A stretch of 64,000 bases of DNA from NCBI GenBank assembly GCA_963834945.1, contig CAWIDT010000011.1, positions 310,001 through 374,000 of the forward strand, read 5' to 3'. The stretch's first letter is position 1; each line of letters starts with the position of its first letter. The notes under the pieces were generated by a model. It was not told the DNA's origin, made no database searches, and saw nothing but the letters and a program-made list of their open reading frames with translations. The translations under genes and the position numbers were made by a program. Positions 38,136 to 47,275 of the stretch are shown here, piece after piece. Source of the DNA: R-RK-3 sp963834945. GTDB lineage: Bacteria > Pseudomonadota > Alphaproteobacteria > Rhizobiales > Rhodomicrobiaceae.

Positions 38136-40532
38136 ATGGGAGTGAGTCGCAAACACGCTTTGGAAGCTGGGCCAGCCGCGCCGACCCGGTCCGATCAAGC
38201 CGCACAGCCCGCCCTTTCACCGGCCGGGGGTGGAATGCCGATTCCCTTATCGCAGCGCGCGATGGGGCGCGTCGCACCGCCTTATTTTGCGGGCCTCAAT
38301 CCGGAGCAGCGCGAAGCGGTCGAAACACTTGACGGTCCGGTTCTGGTCCTGGCGGGAGCGGGGACCGGCAAGACGCGCGTACTGACGACGCGTATCGCGC
38401 ATATTCTGGCCACACGGCGGGCGTTCCCCTCCCAGATTCTCGCGGTCACATTCACCAACAAAGCCGCGCGCGAGATGAAGCACCGCATCGGCCAACTGGT
38501 TGGCGGCGCGGTCGAGGGGATGCCGTGGCTCGGCACGTTTCACTCCATCGGCGCGCGCATCTTACGCTACCACGCCGAGCTGGCCGGCTTGCAGCCGTCA
38601 TTCACCGTACTTGACACCGACGACCAGCTGCGCCTGCTGAAGCAGGTGATTCAGGCCGACCGGCTCGACGAAAAACGCTGGACGGCCCGGCATCTGGCCA
38701 GCCTCATCGATAGCTGGAAGAATCGCGGGCTGGTGCCCCAGAAGGTTCCGGCGGGTGAGGCTTTCGCCTTCGCCAATGGCAAGGGCGCGGAACTTTACGC
38801 TTCATACCAGAAGCGGCTGAAGGAGCTGAACGCCACCGATTTCGGCGATCTGCTGCTTGAAAATATCCGGCTGTTCACCGAGCACCCGGAAATCCTGAAA
38901 GGCTTCCACGAGCGCTTCGCCTTCATATTGGTGGACGAATATCAGGACACCAATGTCGCGCAATATCTCTGGCTGCGGCTGCTGGCGCAGGGCAATCACA
39001 ATGTCTGCTGCGTCGGCGATGACGACCAGTCGATCTATGGCTGGCGCGGCGCGGAGGTGGATAACATCCTGCGCTTCGAGGCCGATTTCCCGGGCGCGAA
39101 GGTGATCCGGCTGGAGCGGAATTACCGCTCGACAGGCAATATTCTGGCCGCCGCCTCGCATCTGATCGCCAACAATAAAGACCGGCTCGGCAAGACGCTG
39201 CATACCGACGACGCAGCAGGCGAGAAGCTCGTTCTGCGCGGCGTCTGGGACGATGAATCCGAAGCGCGCGCCATCTCCGATGAGATCGAGGAGCTTCGGC
39301 GCGCCCAGCATTCACTGAACGAGGTGGCGATCCTCGTGCGCGCTTCCTTCCAGATGCGCGCTTTCGAGGACCGCTTCGTCGCGTTGGGCCTGCCCTATCG
39401 CGTCATCGGCGGTCCGCGCTTCTATGAGCGCCAGGAAATCAAGGACGCCATCGCCTATCTCGACGTAGCGCACAATCCGGCGAACGATCTGAAATTCGAG
39501 CGCATCGTCAATGTGCCCAAGCGCGGCCTGGGGGAGACGGCACTGCGCACCATCCATCAATTCGCACGCGCCGAGGGGCGGTCGCTGTTCGATGCAGCCC
39601 GCATTCTCTGCCAGACCGAGGAGCTGAAGCCGCAAGCACGCAAGCCGCTGGGCAGCCTTATTGCATGCTTCGAGCGCTGGCGAGGGCTGCTCGCCACCAT
39701 GCGCCATACCGAAGTCGCCCAGATCATCCTCGATGAATCCGGTTATACGGCGATGTGGCAGAACGATAAATCTCCGCAGGCGCCGGCCCGGCTGGAGAAC
39801 CTGAAGGAACTGATCCGCTTCATGGATGAGTTCGATACGCTCGGCGCCTTTCTGGAGCACGTTTCCCTGGTCATGGACGCGGAACAGAACTCGGACGGCG
39901 ACCGCGTCAGCATCATGACCCTGCACGCCGCCAAGGGGCTGGAATTCGACACGGTGTTCCTGCCGGGCTGGGAGGAAGGGCTGTTCCCGCATCAGCGCTC
40001 CATGGATGAGAACGGCCTTGCGGGTCTCGAAGAGGAGCGGCGGCTCGCCTATGTCGGCATCACGCGCGCCAAGAAGCGGATGCGGATCAGCTTCGCCCAA
40101 AACCGGCGCGTGCACGGGCTTTGGCAGACGGCCCTGCCCTCGCGTTTCGTCGATGAATTGCCCGAAGCCCATGTCGATGTGATCCAGGATGCCACCTCGA
40201 TGGGCGGCTATGGCCAGAGGTCCGGCTTTGCTGAAATGGGTGGCGGCCGGGTGAATGCCGGCTATTCCAGCCCCGGCTGGCAGCGCGCCCAGAGCTTCTA
40301 TCAGGCGCAGGAGACCGCGCGCCCCGCACCGCGCCGGACGGCCCCGATTATCGAGGGCGAACTGGTCGCCTCAAGCAGCGGCGATGCGGGCGGCTTTGCC
40401 ATGGGCGAGCGCGTCTTCCACGACAAATTCGGCTACGGCCACATCGCGGAAATCGACGGCAACAAGCTGACGGTGGATTTCGAAAAGGCCGGGCGCAAAC
40501 GGGTGGTTGCCTCGTTCCTGACGCGCCCCTGA
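38136..40532 (+). CDS. uvrD: UvrD/PcrA-family ATP-dependent DNA helicase
   Basis: A 798-residue superfamily 1A helicase used in nucleotide-excision and mismatch repair. Motifs in order: LNPEQREAV (Q motif), Walker A AGAGTGKTR, TFTNKAAREMKHRI, Walker B ILVDEYQDTN, GDDDQSIYGWRGAE, RLERNYRSTGNIL, TLHAAKGLEFDTVF and LAYVGITRAKKR. The C-terminal RNA-polymerase-binding (Tudor-like) region (GERVFHDKFGYGHIAEIDGN) is present. The start may be ATG 38136 or, with a shorter N-terminus, ATG 38235. Confidence 0.96.
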   Translation: MGVSRKHALEAGPAAPTRSDQAAQPALSPAGGGMPIPLSQRAMGRVAPPYFAGLNPEQREAVETLDGPVLVLAGAGTGKTRVLTTRIAHILATRRAFPSQILAVTFTNKAAREMKHRIGQLVGGAVEGMPWLGTFHSIGARILRYHAELAGLQPSFTVLDTDDQLRLLKQVIQADRLDEKRWTARHLASLIDSWKNRGLVPQKVPAGEAFAFANGKGAELYASYQKRLKELNATDFGDLLLENIRLFTEHPEILKGFHERFAFILVDEYQDTNVAQYLWLRLLAQGNHNVCCVGDDDQSIYGWRGAEVDNILRFEADFPGAKVIRLERNYRSTGNILAAASHLIANNKDRLGKTLHTDDAAGEKLVLRGVWDDESEARAISDEIEELRRAQHSLNEVAILVRASFQMRAFEDRFVALGLPYRVIGGPRFYERQEIKDAIAYLDVAHNPANDLKFERIVNVPKRGLGETALRTIHQFARAEGRSLFDAARILCQTEELKPQARKPLGSLIACFERWRGLLATMRHTEVAQIILDESGYTAMWQNDKSPQAPARLENLKELIRFMDEFDTLGAFLEHVSLVMDAEQNSDGDRVSIMTLHAAKGLEFDTVFLPGWEEGLFPHQRSMDENGLAGLEEERRLAYVGITRAKKRMRISFAQNRRVHGLWQTALPSRFVDELPEAHVDVIQDATSMGGYGQRSGFAEMGGGRVNAGYSSPGWQRAQSFYQAQETARPAPRRTAPIIEGELVASSSGDAGGFAMGERVFHDKFGYGHIAEIDGNKLTVDFEKAGRKRVVASFLTRP

Positions 40533-40683
40533 CCGCGCATCGTTCCCGATACGACCTCGCCGCTTCCCGCGCGCCGAGTTTAATAATAACATCGCGCCGC
40601 GCTGTCATGTCGGGTATTGGATATCTCCAACGGACGTCATCCCCGCAGCCCCGCGTATATTGAGCTGATTTGGAGTTGCCCGC

Positions 40684-41985
40684 ATGAACGATGCTAGCCC
40701 CATCACTGTCCCAGGGCAGTCAATGGCCCAGCCGGCATTCATTCCGGTTTCCCGCACCGACATCATCGACAGCCTTCTCAGCCCCGATCGATGGGACAGC
40801 CGTGAGGATCGTGCGCTTGCCGCCGACGTGCTGACGAAAATCGGAGCGCTCCGGCAATATAAATCCGGCATGACGCTGAACCAGCTCAGCGATCTCTACG
40901 ATCCTTTCAATCCCGATGACGAGACTGTCAACATCACCCAGGCCTCGGAGATGGAGCGGCTGGAAAAGCGGCGCCTGTTCAACACCAAACTGCGCGAACT
41001 GGTTACCAGCGCCAATTATAATGAATTACGCGAGGACGAACTTGATGAGATTCTCAACAAGTCGACGCCGGAAGGCGTTTTCGTTGACGTGGATTTCAAG
41101 GAGTTCGAGGTCAAGCTGATCTACTATCGAGGCGCTTACGACGCTCCCCGTTTGAGGCGTGACATCCGCAAGCTGTTCCTGAAAAAGGTGCATTACGGCG
41201 TGCCGACGTTTCTGCGGCTGTTCCTGGCACTGAAATTCAAGCCTGAGGACATTCGTATCAAGGAGATCATGAAGGACCATGATCTGGACGAGGAGAAGGC
41301 ACGCAAGAAGCTGAAGAAAATGAGACGGATGCTGCCGCCCTTCTTCTCGACGGATCACATCTATCTGAAAGTCTTCAAGACCATCCCGCGATACGATGTG
41401 GAAATGCTGTTTCCCAACATCCGGGTCAAGATGAAATACCGCGACAAGGTTCAGATCGGCGGCAGCGCGGTGGTCGGCACCGCGGCATGGGCGATCGGCA
41501 CGGCGGCAAAGCTGGCAGTGGCCGTTGCGCTCTCGCCGGTCCTGCTGGCGGGTGCGCTGGCTACGGGCGTCGGCGGCATCGTTTATGCGCAAATCCGCAA
41601 TATCTTCATCACCCGCGACCGCTATCGGATGCAATTGGCACAAAGTCTGTATTTCCAGAACCTTGCCAATAACCAGGGCGCGCTCGCACTCATCGTAGAC
41701 GACGCCGAGGAAGAGGACGTGAAAGAGGAAACGCTGCTCTATACGCACCTTCTCCGCACCCCCATTCATGCTACCCAGATCGAAAGCCTCCGCACTGAGA
41801 TCGACGAATTTCTGAAAGACAGGTTCGGCGTCGATATTTCGTTCGATGTGCACGACGCGCTGGAGCGGCTGAGAGCGCAAGGACTGGTTCAAGACTTGCC
41901 GAGCGGCGAGCTTCGCGCCATGCCGCTGCGTGAGGCGAGCCGGCATTTATATGATCGCTGGTGCGGCGTGCTGGGCCAAAGCTGA
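40684..41985 (+). CDS. DUF3754/TMEM143-family membrane protein
   Basis: A 433-residue protein of the TMEM143/DUF3754 family, shared by bacteria and mitochondria, of unknown function. The conserved soluble N-domain (FKEFEVKLIYYRGAYDAPRL, YLKVFKTIPRYDVEMLFPN) is followed by two hydrophobic helices (residues about 260-310; VVGTAAWAIGTAAKLAVAVA, LLAGALATGVGGIVYAQI) and a C-terminal domain (ITRDRYRMQLAQSLYFQNLA, NNQGALALIVDDAEEEDVKE). GGAG lies 9 bp before the ATG. prmA starts 2 bp after its stop. Confidence 0.85.
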   Translation: MNDASPITVPGQSMAQPAFIPVSRTDIIDSLLSPDRWDSREDRALAADVLTKIGALRQYKSGMTLNQLSDLYDPFNPDDETVNITQASEMERLEKRRLFNTKLRELVTSANYNELREDELDEILNKSTPEGVFVDVDFKEFEVKLIYYRGAYDAPRLRRDIRKLFLKKVHYGVPTFLRLFLALKFKPEDIRIKEIMKDHDLDEEKARKKLKKMRRMLPPFFSTDHIYLKVFKTIPRYDVEMLFPNIRVKMKYRDKVQIGGSAVVGTAAWAIGTAAKLAVAVALSPVLLAGALATGVGGIVYAQIRNIFITRDRYRMQLAQSLYFQNLANNQGALALIVDDAEEEDVKEETLLYTHLLRTPIHATQIESLRTEIDEFLKDRFGVDISFDVHDALERLRAQGLVQDLPSGELRAMPLREASRHLYDRWCGVLGQS

Positions 41986-41987
41986 AC

Positions 41988-42860
41988 ATGCCTACCTATA
42001 AGGCGCAAATCCTGGCTGAGCAGGCCGATGTCGGGATTCTGACCAGCCTGTTCACGGAAATGCTCGATCCGCCGCCTGCGGTGAGTTCCAGCCAGGCGGA
42101 TAAAGCCTGGCTGCTCGATGTGTATTTCGTCGAGCCGCCCGATCCGGCCGGCCTCGCCGCGATCGCCGACAGCTTCCCGCATTTTGACGCGATCCGGCAT
42201 TTGCGGCCTGAAATGCTTCCCGATGAGGATTGGGTGTCGAGCGTTCAGCGCGGGCTGCATCCAATCGAGGCTGGACGCTTTTACATCCATGGCAGCCACG
42301 ACCGGGCGCGCGCAAAGGGGCGGCCCTTCGCGATTGAAGTCGATGCGGGCCAGGCCTTTGGCACAGCGCATCACGGCACCACGCGCGGCTGCTTGCTGCT
42401 TCTCGACCGGCTGGCAAAACGGCAGGGATTTTGGCGCACGCTGGACCTGGGCACCGGCTCGGGCGTGCTGGCAATCGCGGCGGCCAAAGCGCTTTGCGGC
42501 GATGTGCTCGCCACCGATATCGATCCCATTGCCGTCAAAGTGGCTAACGAAAATTTCGCCCGTAACGGCGTTGCGCCTGAAGTTTCTACCGTCGTCGCTG
42601 CTGGGCTGGCCCACCCGGCCATTACGGCAAAGGCGCCGTTCGATCTTGTCATGGCGAACATCCTGGCGGGACCGCTGCTCAAACTCGCCCCAGCCATTGC
42701 GCGGGTCGCAGCGCCCGGCGCGCAGATCATCCTCTCGGGATTGCTGGATGGGCAGGCTCGAGAGATTCAGGCGCGCTATCAGGCGCAAGGCTTTTCGTTC
42801 GAGACCAGAATTTCTCTTGAGGGCTGGACAGCGCTGCTCATGCGGCGGTCAGGGCCTTGA
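41988..42860 (+). CDS. prmA: Ribosomal protein L11 methyltransferase
   Basis: PrmA trimethylates ribosomal protein L11. The 290-residue product has the SAM-binding motif LDLGTGSGVLAIAAAKALCG, the acidic strand LATDIDPIAVKVANEN, and the catalytic-site phrase LVMANILAGPLLKLAP. The upstream HYGTT-like segment reads FGTAHHGTTRGCLLLLD. The start ATG 41988 follows the DUF3754 gene with a 2-bp gap, so the two are probably co-transcribed. Confidence 0.95.
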   Translation: MPTYKAQILAEQADVGILTSLFTEMLDPPPAVSSSQADKAWLLDVYFVEPPDPAGLAAIADSFPHFDAIRHLRPEMLPDEDWVSSVQRGLHPIEAGRFYIHGSHDRARAKGRPFAIEVDAGQAFGTAHHGTTRGCLLLLDRLAKRQGFWRTLDLGTGSGVLAIAAAKALCGDVLATDIDPIAVKVANENFARNGVAPEVSTVVAAGLAHPAITAKAPFDLVMANILAGPLLKLAPAIARVAAPGAQIILSGLLDGQAREIQARYQAQGFSFETRISLEGWTALLMRRSGP

Positions 42861-42892
42861 TGTGCAAAGCGTTCGCGCGTAGATGACATCGC

Positions 42893-44713
42893 ATGTTTCA
42901 AAGTTTTGACGATATTGGCGGCCCCGCAGACGGCGCCGAACGCCTGCGCCTCCTTCGGCAAGAGCTGACGCGCCTTGGCCTCACCGGCTTCATCCTGCCG
43001 CGCGCCGATCAATACCAAAATGAGTATGTGCCGCCCGACGCCGAGCAGCTTCTTTGGCTGACCGGCTTCTCCGGGTCGTGGGGCGTGGCGGCAATTGTGA
43101 TGCACAAGGCCGCTCTGTTCGTGGACGGGCGCTACACCTTGCAGGCGCAATCGCAAGTCGACGCTGCGGCCTATGAGATCGTCAAGATTTCCGATCAGCC
43201 GCTTTGCGACTGGCTCCAGCAAAATCTGAAACCCGGCGATCGCCTCGGATTCGATCCGCACCTCCATACGGTGGCGGATGTGAAGGGGCTGCTGAAATGC
43301 AGCGAGGCGGCCGGAGCGGCGCTGGTGCCGGTCGATCCCAACCCGCTGGCGGCACTATGGACCGATCGCCCGGTCCAGCCCCCGCGCGCCATCGAACTGC
43401 AGCCCATCGCCCTGGCGGGCGTCGAAGCGCAGACAAAGATCGCGGAGATTCAGAAAAAGCTGGTCCGCTATAAGCAGGATGCCGCGGTGATATCCGCACT
43501 CGATTCGATTGCCTGGCTCTTCAACATCCGCGGCTCCGACCTGCCGCATACGCCCTTTGTACTCAGCCATGCCATCGTTCCGGCGCAAGGCAAGGCGCAG
43601 CTGTTTATCGATGGCCGCAAGCTGCAGGCGGAGACGCCCGGTGCGTTGGCCGGCATTGCCGACGTCGCCGAGCCCGCCGCAATGCGGGATGCGCTTGATG
43701 CGCTCGGCCGGCGAGGCGCAAAGGTGCGGATCGATCCTGCAAGCGTCTCGCAATGGTTCGCCAATCGCCTGACCGGGGCGGGAGCCGTGCTGGTCGAGGA
43801 TCGCGACCCCTGCGTGCTGCCTAAGGCGCGCAAGAATGCGGCTGAAATTGCCGGCAGCCGCGCAGCGCACAGGCGGGACGGCATCGCGATGTGCCGCTTC
43901 CTCGCCTGGCTGGACATGAAAGCGCCGGCCGTCGGCCTGACCGAAATCGACGCGGTTGAGAAGCTGGAAGAGTTCCGCCGCGCCGCTCCCGAACTGCGCG
44001 AAATCAGCTTCGACACGATCGCCGGAGCAGGACCGAACGGCGCCATCGTGCATTACCGGCCCAGCCTCTCCACCAACCGGCGGGTCGAACCGGGATCGCT
44101 GCTGCTGATCGACTCAGGCGGACAATATCAAGACGGCACCACGGACATTACCCGGACGGTCGCCATTGGAGCGCCGAGTGCGGGAATGCGCCGGCGTTTC
44201 ACGTTGGTGCTGAAAGGGCATATCGCGATTGCGACGGCGCGCTTCCCCAAGGGCACGCGCGGCAATCATCTGGATGTGCTGGCGCGGCTGGCCTTATGGC
44301 GCGAAGGACTGGATTACGACCACGGCACCGGTCACGGAGTGGGCAGCTTCCTTTCGGTGCATGAAGGTCCGCAGTCGATTTCCAAGCGCGAAACGGCGGA
44401 GTTGGAGCCGGGAATGATAATGTCCAACGAGCCCGGCTACTACCGCGAGGGCGAGTACGGCATCCGCATCGAGAACCTCGTTCTGGTGACGGAGCCTGAG
44501 GCGATCGCCGGCGGCGAGCGACCGATGATGGGATTTGAAACACTGTCACTGGCGCCAATCGACAGGCAGCTTATCGATGCTTCCCTGCTCACGCCGGCGG
44601 AGCGCGTCTGGGTCGATGCCTATCACGCCAGGGTGATGGGCGAGCTTGGCCCGGCGCTCGATGCCGATACGCGCGCCTGGCTGAAGCAGGCGACCGCCCC
44701 GCTTTCGGATTAG
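42893..44713 (+). CDS. pepP: Xaa-Pro aminopeptidase (aminopeptidase P family M24)
   Basis: A 606-residue three-domain aminopeptidase P that removes N-terminal residues before proline. The dinuclear metal ligands are all visible: two Asp in LLIDSGGQYQDGTTDITRTV, His in HGTGHGVGSFLSVHEGP, Glu in IMSNEPGYYREGEYG and Glu in IRIENLVLV. The two N-terminal creatinase-like domains (GFILPRADQYQNEYVPP, LTGFSGSWGVAAIV) match the long APP1-like form. It is cytoplasmic and follows prmA by 32 bp. Confidence 0.93.
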   Translation: MFQSFDDIGGPADGAERLRLLRQELTRLGLTGFILPRADQYQNEYVPPDAEQLLWLTGFSGSWGVAAIVMHKAALFVDGRYTLQAQSQVDAAAYEIVKISDQPLCDWLQQNLKPGDRLGFDPHLHTVADVKGLLKCSEAAGAALVPVDPNPLAALWTDRPVQPPRAIELQPIALAGVEAQTKIAEIQKKLVRYKQDAAVISALDSIAWLFNIRGSDLPHTPFVLSHAIVPAQGKAQLFIDGRKLQAETPGALAGIADVAEPAAMRDALDALGRRGAKVRIDPASVSQWFANRLTGAGAVLVEDRDPCVLPKARKNAAEIAGSRAAHRRDGIAMCRFLAWLDMKAPAVGLTEIDAVEKLEEFRRAAPELREISFDTIAGAGPNGAIVHYRPSLSTNRRVEPGSLLLIDSGGQYQDGTTDITRTVAIGAPSAGMRRRFTLVLKGHIAIATARFPKGTRGNHLDVLARLALWREGLDYDHGTGHGVGSFLSVHEGPQSISKRETAELEPGMIMSNEPGYYREGEYGIRIENLVLVTEPEAIAGGERPMMGFETLSLAPIDRQLIDASLLTPAERVWVDAYHARVMGELGPALDADTRAWLKQATAPLSD

Positions 44714-44737
44714 ACGACGATCTTACCGCGACGGGGT

Positions 44738-45526
44738 TCAATCGCGGCGGTTGAATTCCACCGGCGTGGCGGCCGAAACAAAGCTGGCTCCATCATATTG
44801 ATGCAGCCACAGCGCAAATCGGCCGAGCGTCGCCTCGATCAGCCAAAACCCATTCGGCTCGCCTCGCATCCGGGTGGACAAGGCCGTTGGCGCTCCGACG
44901 GCGATGATCGTTCCGCCGGGCTGTTGTGCAGCGACGGCGTAGGTCTGATGGATATGACCGGACAGCAGCATGTCCACTTTCTGCCCGACCAGCATTTCCA
45001 TCGCCCGTGCGGCGCGGCGAACCGGCCGCGCCCGAGGAAATCCGGCAATCGGCAGCAGCGGATGATGCGTCGCCACGATACGCGCCTTGTCCGCCGGACT
45101 CTCCGCCAGAAGCACCCGCGCCGCGGCGACGTCGCGCCTGCGGGCAACGCCCTCGTGCCAACTGAATCCAGGCTGCCAGCTCGCGGTGGTGTTCAGGCCC
45201 AGAATGAACGATTTGTCGTCCTCGAACACCGGCATGAGTTTGGTGCCGGCTGCACGCAAATAGCGGGCAAACGGGCTGGTGAAGCGCTCAAAGAGGCTCC
45301 AGACAGGAAGATCATGATTGCCCGGCAACAGCAGCAGCGGCGCCCGGAGCTGCTCCAGCCACGCTTTCGCGTCGGCAAATTCGCTGCGGGTCGAACGCAT
45401 GGTGAGGTCGCCCGCAACGATGATCAGATCCGGGCGGATGCGCTCCAGGTCACGCGTCAGCTGTTCGGCAAGCTGCGGCGGGACGGAGCCGAAATGCAGA
45501 TCGGCCAGCAAAGCGATCCGGGTCAT
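44738..45526 (-). CDS. Metallophosphoesterase (calcineurin-like)
   Basis: A 262-residue phosphoesterase. The metal-binding motifs are ALLADLHFG, IVAGDLTMRSTRSEFADAK, LLPGNHDLPVW, ATHHPLLPIAG and LLSGHIHQTYAV, which is the class III cyclic-nucleotide-phosphodiesterase-like pattern. No membrane segment. ATG 45526 overlaps the stop of the lipid-kinase gene by four bases (ATGA). Substrate unknown; a phospholipid-head-group or nucleotide role is possible given its partner. Confidence 0.87.
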   Translation of the reverse strand: MTRIALLADLHFGSVPPQLAEQLTRDLERIRPDLIIVAGDLTMRSTRSEFADAKAWLEQLRAPLLLLPGNHDLPVWSLFERFTSPFARYLRAAGTKLMPVFEDDKSFILGLNTTASWQPGFSWHEGVARRRDVAAARVLLAESPADKARIVATHHPLLPIAGFPRARPVRRAARAMEMLVGQKVDMLLSGHIHQTYAVAAQQPGGTIIAVGAPTALSTRMRGEPNGFWLIEATLGRFALWLHQYDGASFVSAATPVEFNRRD

Positions 45527-46428
45527 GCCGCGTCCCGCTTCGGCACAAGCACGGTAAGCGCCTTCGGCCTGATGCTGTAGCGAAGCGGCGTTGCGAGCCA
45601 CATCAACTCACCGTCATTCACCACTCTGAGACGCTTGGTGTTCGACCTGATCGTCAACCGGCTCAATTCACGCGCCTCAAGATTGTGGTCGCCTTTCCAG
45701 CGGCCGAGCGCTGCGCGCAAGAGCAGCCATACTGTCTGCATCAGCGTTCTGTGCTTGGAGATGTAGAGGCCGAGGCGTCCCCGGTCGAGTGCGGGCCGTT
45801 TGGGAATGAGATGAGGCCCCTCGCTATAAGCGTTATTGGAAACGATGACGGTGAGCGCGCGATGCGCATGCGCCGCTTCGTCGTCATCCACGACAATGGC
45901 AAGCCGCCGCAAGCCGCGGGCAAGGTCCATGGGCAGCGCGGCATAACCTTTCAGCCGCTCGATGAGCGGACGCCCGCGAAGCTTCTGGCGCCGTTCCGTG
46001 ACCATCGGCGGCAGCCCGATGAATGAATTGCAAAGGAAGATATGGCCATTCACCTCGCCAACATCGATCTTGCGCGGCTCGGAATGCGCGAGCCGGAGCA
46101 AGGCCACATCGACATCGGCGGACAGATCGAGATCGCGCGCGAGCCGGTTTACGGTTCCCAGCGGCAGGATGCCGAGGGCAGCGGAATGCCCGAGCAGTTC
46201 CGCGGCGGCCGCGTTTACCGAGCCGTCTCCGCCTCCGACGATGAGGGCATCGTAACCAGCCTTTGCCGCCTCCCGGAAACGCGCGCTGATCTGCTCAGCC
46301 TCAACGGTTTCCATTGAGAAATCGTGCCCGGCGCGCTCGAATGCGTTGGACAGCTTCCGCTCGAAAACGTCCGGACCGGTGCCGATGATGCTCCCGGCAT
46401 TCCGGTTGATTATGGCGTGAATGCGCAT
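45523..46428 (-). CDS. Diacylglycerol kinase-family lipid kinase (YegS/LCB5-like)
   Basis: A 301-residue kinase with the catalytic glycine motif VGGGDGSVNAAAAEL, the GILPLGTVNRLARDLDL motif, and the C-terminal LRVVNDGELMW block typical of bacterial DAGK/sphingosine-kinase-like enzymes. The family normally reads GTxNDFA after the first Gly; here NRLARD. ATG 46428 is chosen as start; the only upstream in-frame start is a TTG at 46482. It is coupled to the phosphoesterase gene. Confidence 0.85.
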   Translation of the reverse strand: MRIHAIINRNAGSIIGTGPDVFERKLSNAFERAGHDFSMETVEAEQISARFREAAKAGYDALIVGGGDGSVNAAAAELLGHSAALGILPLGTVNRLARDLDLSADVDVALLRLAHSEPRKIDVGEVNGHIFLCNSFIGLPPMVTERRQKLRGRPLIERLKGYAALPMDLARGLRRLAIVVDDDEAAHAHRALTVIVSNNAYSEGPHLIPKRPALDRGRLGLYISKHRTLMQTVWLLLRAALGRWKGDHNLEARELSRLTIRSNTKRLRVVNDGELMWLATPLRYSIRPKALTVLVPKRDAA

Positions 46429-46548
46429 GGCGATCTGGTGCGGCCTGTACTGAGGAGAAGGCCGGAAGGGCTCCTCCGCCAAGAAAACGGCGCAAGAGCC
46501 AGACGGTTCAATCGCGGAGCTTGCGTGTCCTTACGACACGCGAAACTG

Positions 46549-47022
46549 TCAGGACTCTAAATTGCGCTTGAGCCGCATTAACAGCGACATCAGCGTTTCC
46601 AGCTCGTCCAGCGTGAATTCCTGGATAGCCGACTCATATTCCAGGCGCGCAACGGGCATGGCGCGGAGAAACAAATTGCGCCCCTTCTGCGTGATCGATA
46701 TTTCGACGGCGCGCTGATCGCGGGGCAGTGCGCGGCGCTTGACCAACCCCTCCTGCTCCATCTGCGTCAGCCATCGGCCGATGGTGGAGTGCGGAACCAG
46801 CGTGGCGTTGCTCAGCTCGCGAATGTTCATCGGGCCCCGCTGCGAGGTGACCAGCAGCACGCGCCACTGCTCGAATGTGAGCCCGATCGGTTGCAAGCGC
46901 TGCCCTAGGCGCTGATTCCATTTGGCGATCGATGTGTCCAGTAAATATGGAAGGGCATTAAGCGGATTCATGTTGGTCTTCGGCTGATCTATCGCAGCAG
47001 CCGCGGCCGCATGGTCGTCCAT
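46549..47022 (-). CDS. MarR-family transcriptional regulator divergent from the F420 operon
   Basis: A 157-residue MarR regulator: LTFEQWRVLLVTSQRGPMNI, ELSNATLVPHSTIGRWLTQM and EQEGLVKRRALPRDQRAVEI are the winged-helix-turn-helix with its Asp-Arg wing tip. MarR proteins usually repress a divergent operon until a small ligand binds, which fits the catabolic operon starting 253 bp away. AGGGA lies about 8 bp before the ATG. A perfect inverted repeat at 47079-47104 lies in the shared promoter region. Confidence 0.9.
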   Translation of the reverse strand: MDDHAAAAAAIDQPKTNMNPLNALPYLLDTSIAKWNQRLGQRLQPIGLTFEQWRVLLVTSQRGPMNIRELSNATLVPHSTIGRWLTQMEQEGLVKRRALPRDQRAVEISITQKGRNLFLRAMPVARLEYESAIQEFTLDELETLMSLLMRLKRNLES

Positions 47023-47078
47023 GGGTGATTCCCTGCTTACGGATTCCGTCGCAGCTTACGCTACGTACACGCATTTGT

Positions 47079-47104
47079 TACAATTACCTCAAATCCTAAT
47101 TGTA
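47079..47104. promoter_or_regulatory. Candidate MarR operator
   Basis: A perfect inverted repeat of 8-bp arms (TACAATTA at 47079-47086 and TAATTGTA at 47097-47104) with a 10-bp spacer lies 57 bp before the marR start. A TATAAT hexamer at 47146-47151 may be the -10 element of the forward operon. The rest of the 253-bp spacer is AT-rich and holds no gene. Confidence 0.5.
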
Positions 47105-47275
47105 GGGCACAAATTTCAGCGTCGTATGAACAATTTCCATATGGTTATAATCAACCGGGCGAAACTTTTATTCCAAACGCAGCCAGGTTCGGGCGCCAAA
47201 CCGGAAGATATATATTAGCAGATGCGGTATGCTAGGTTATCGCTTCCTGAGTGAAAACAGTTATTTTTTGAGACC

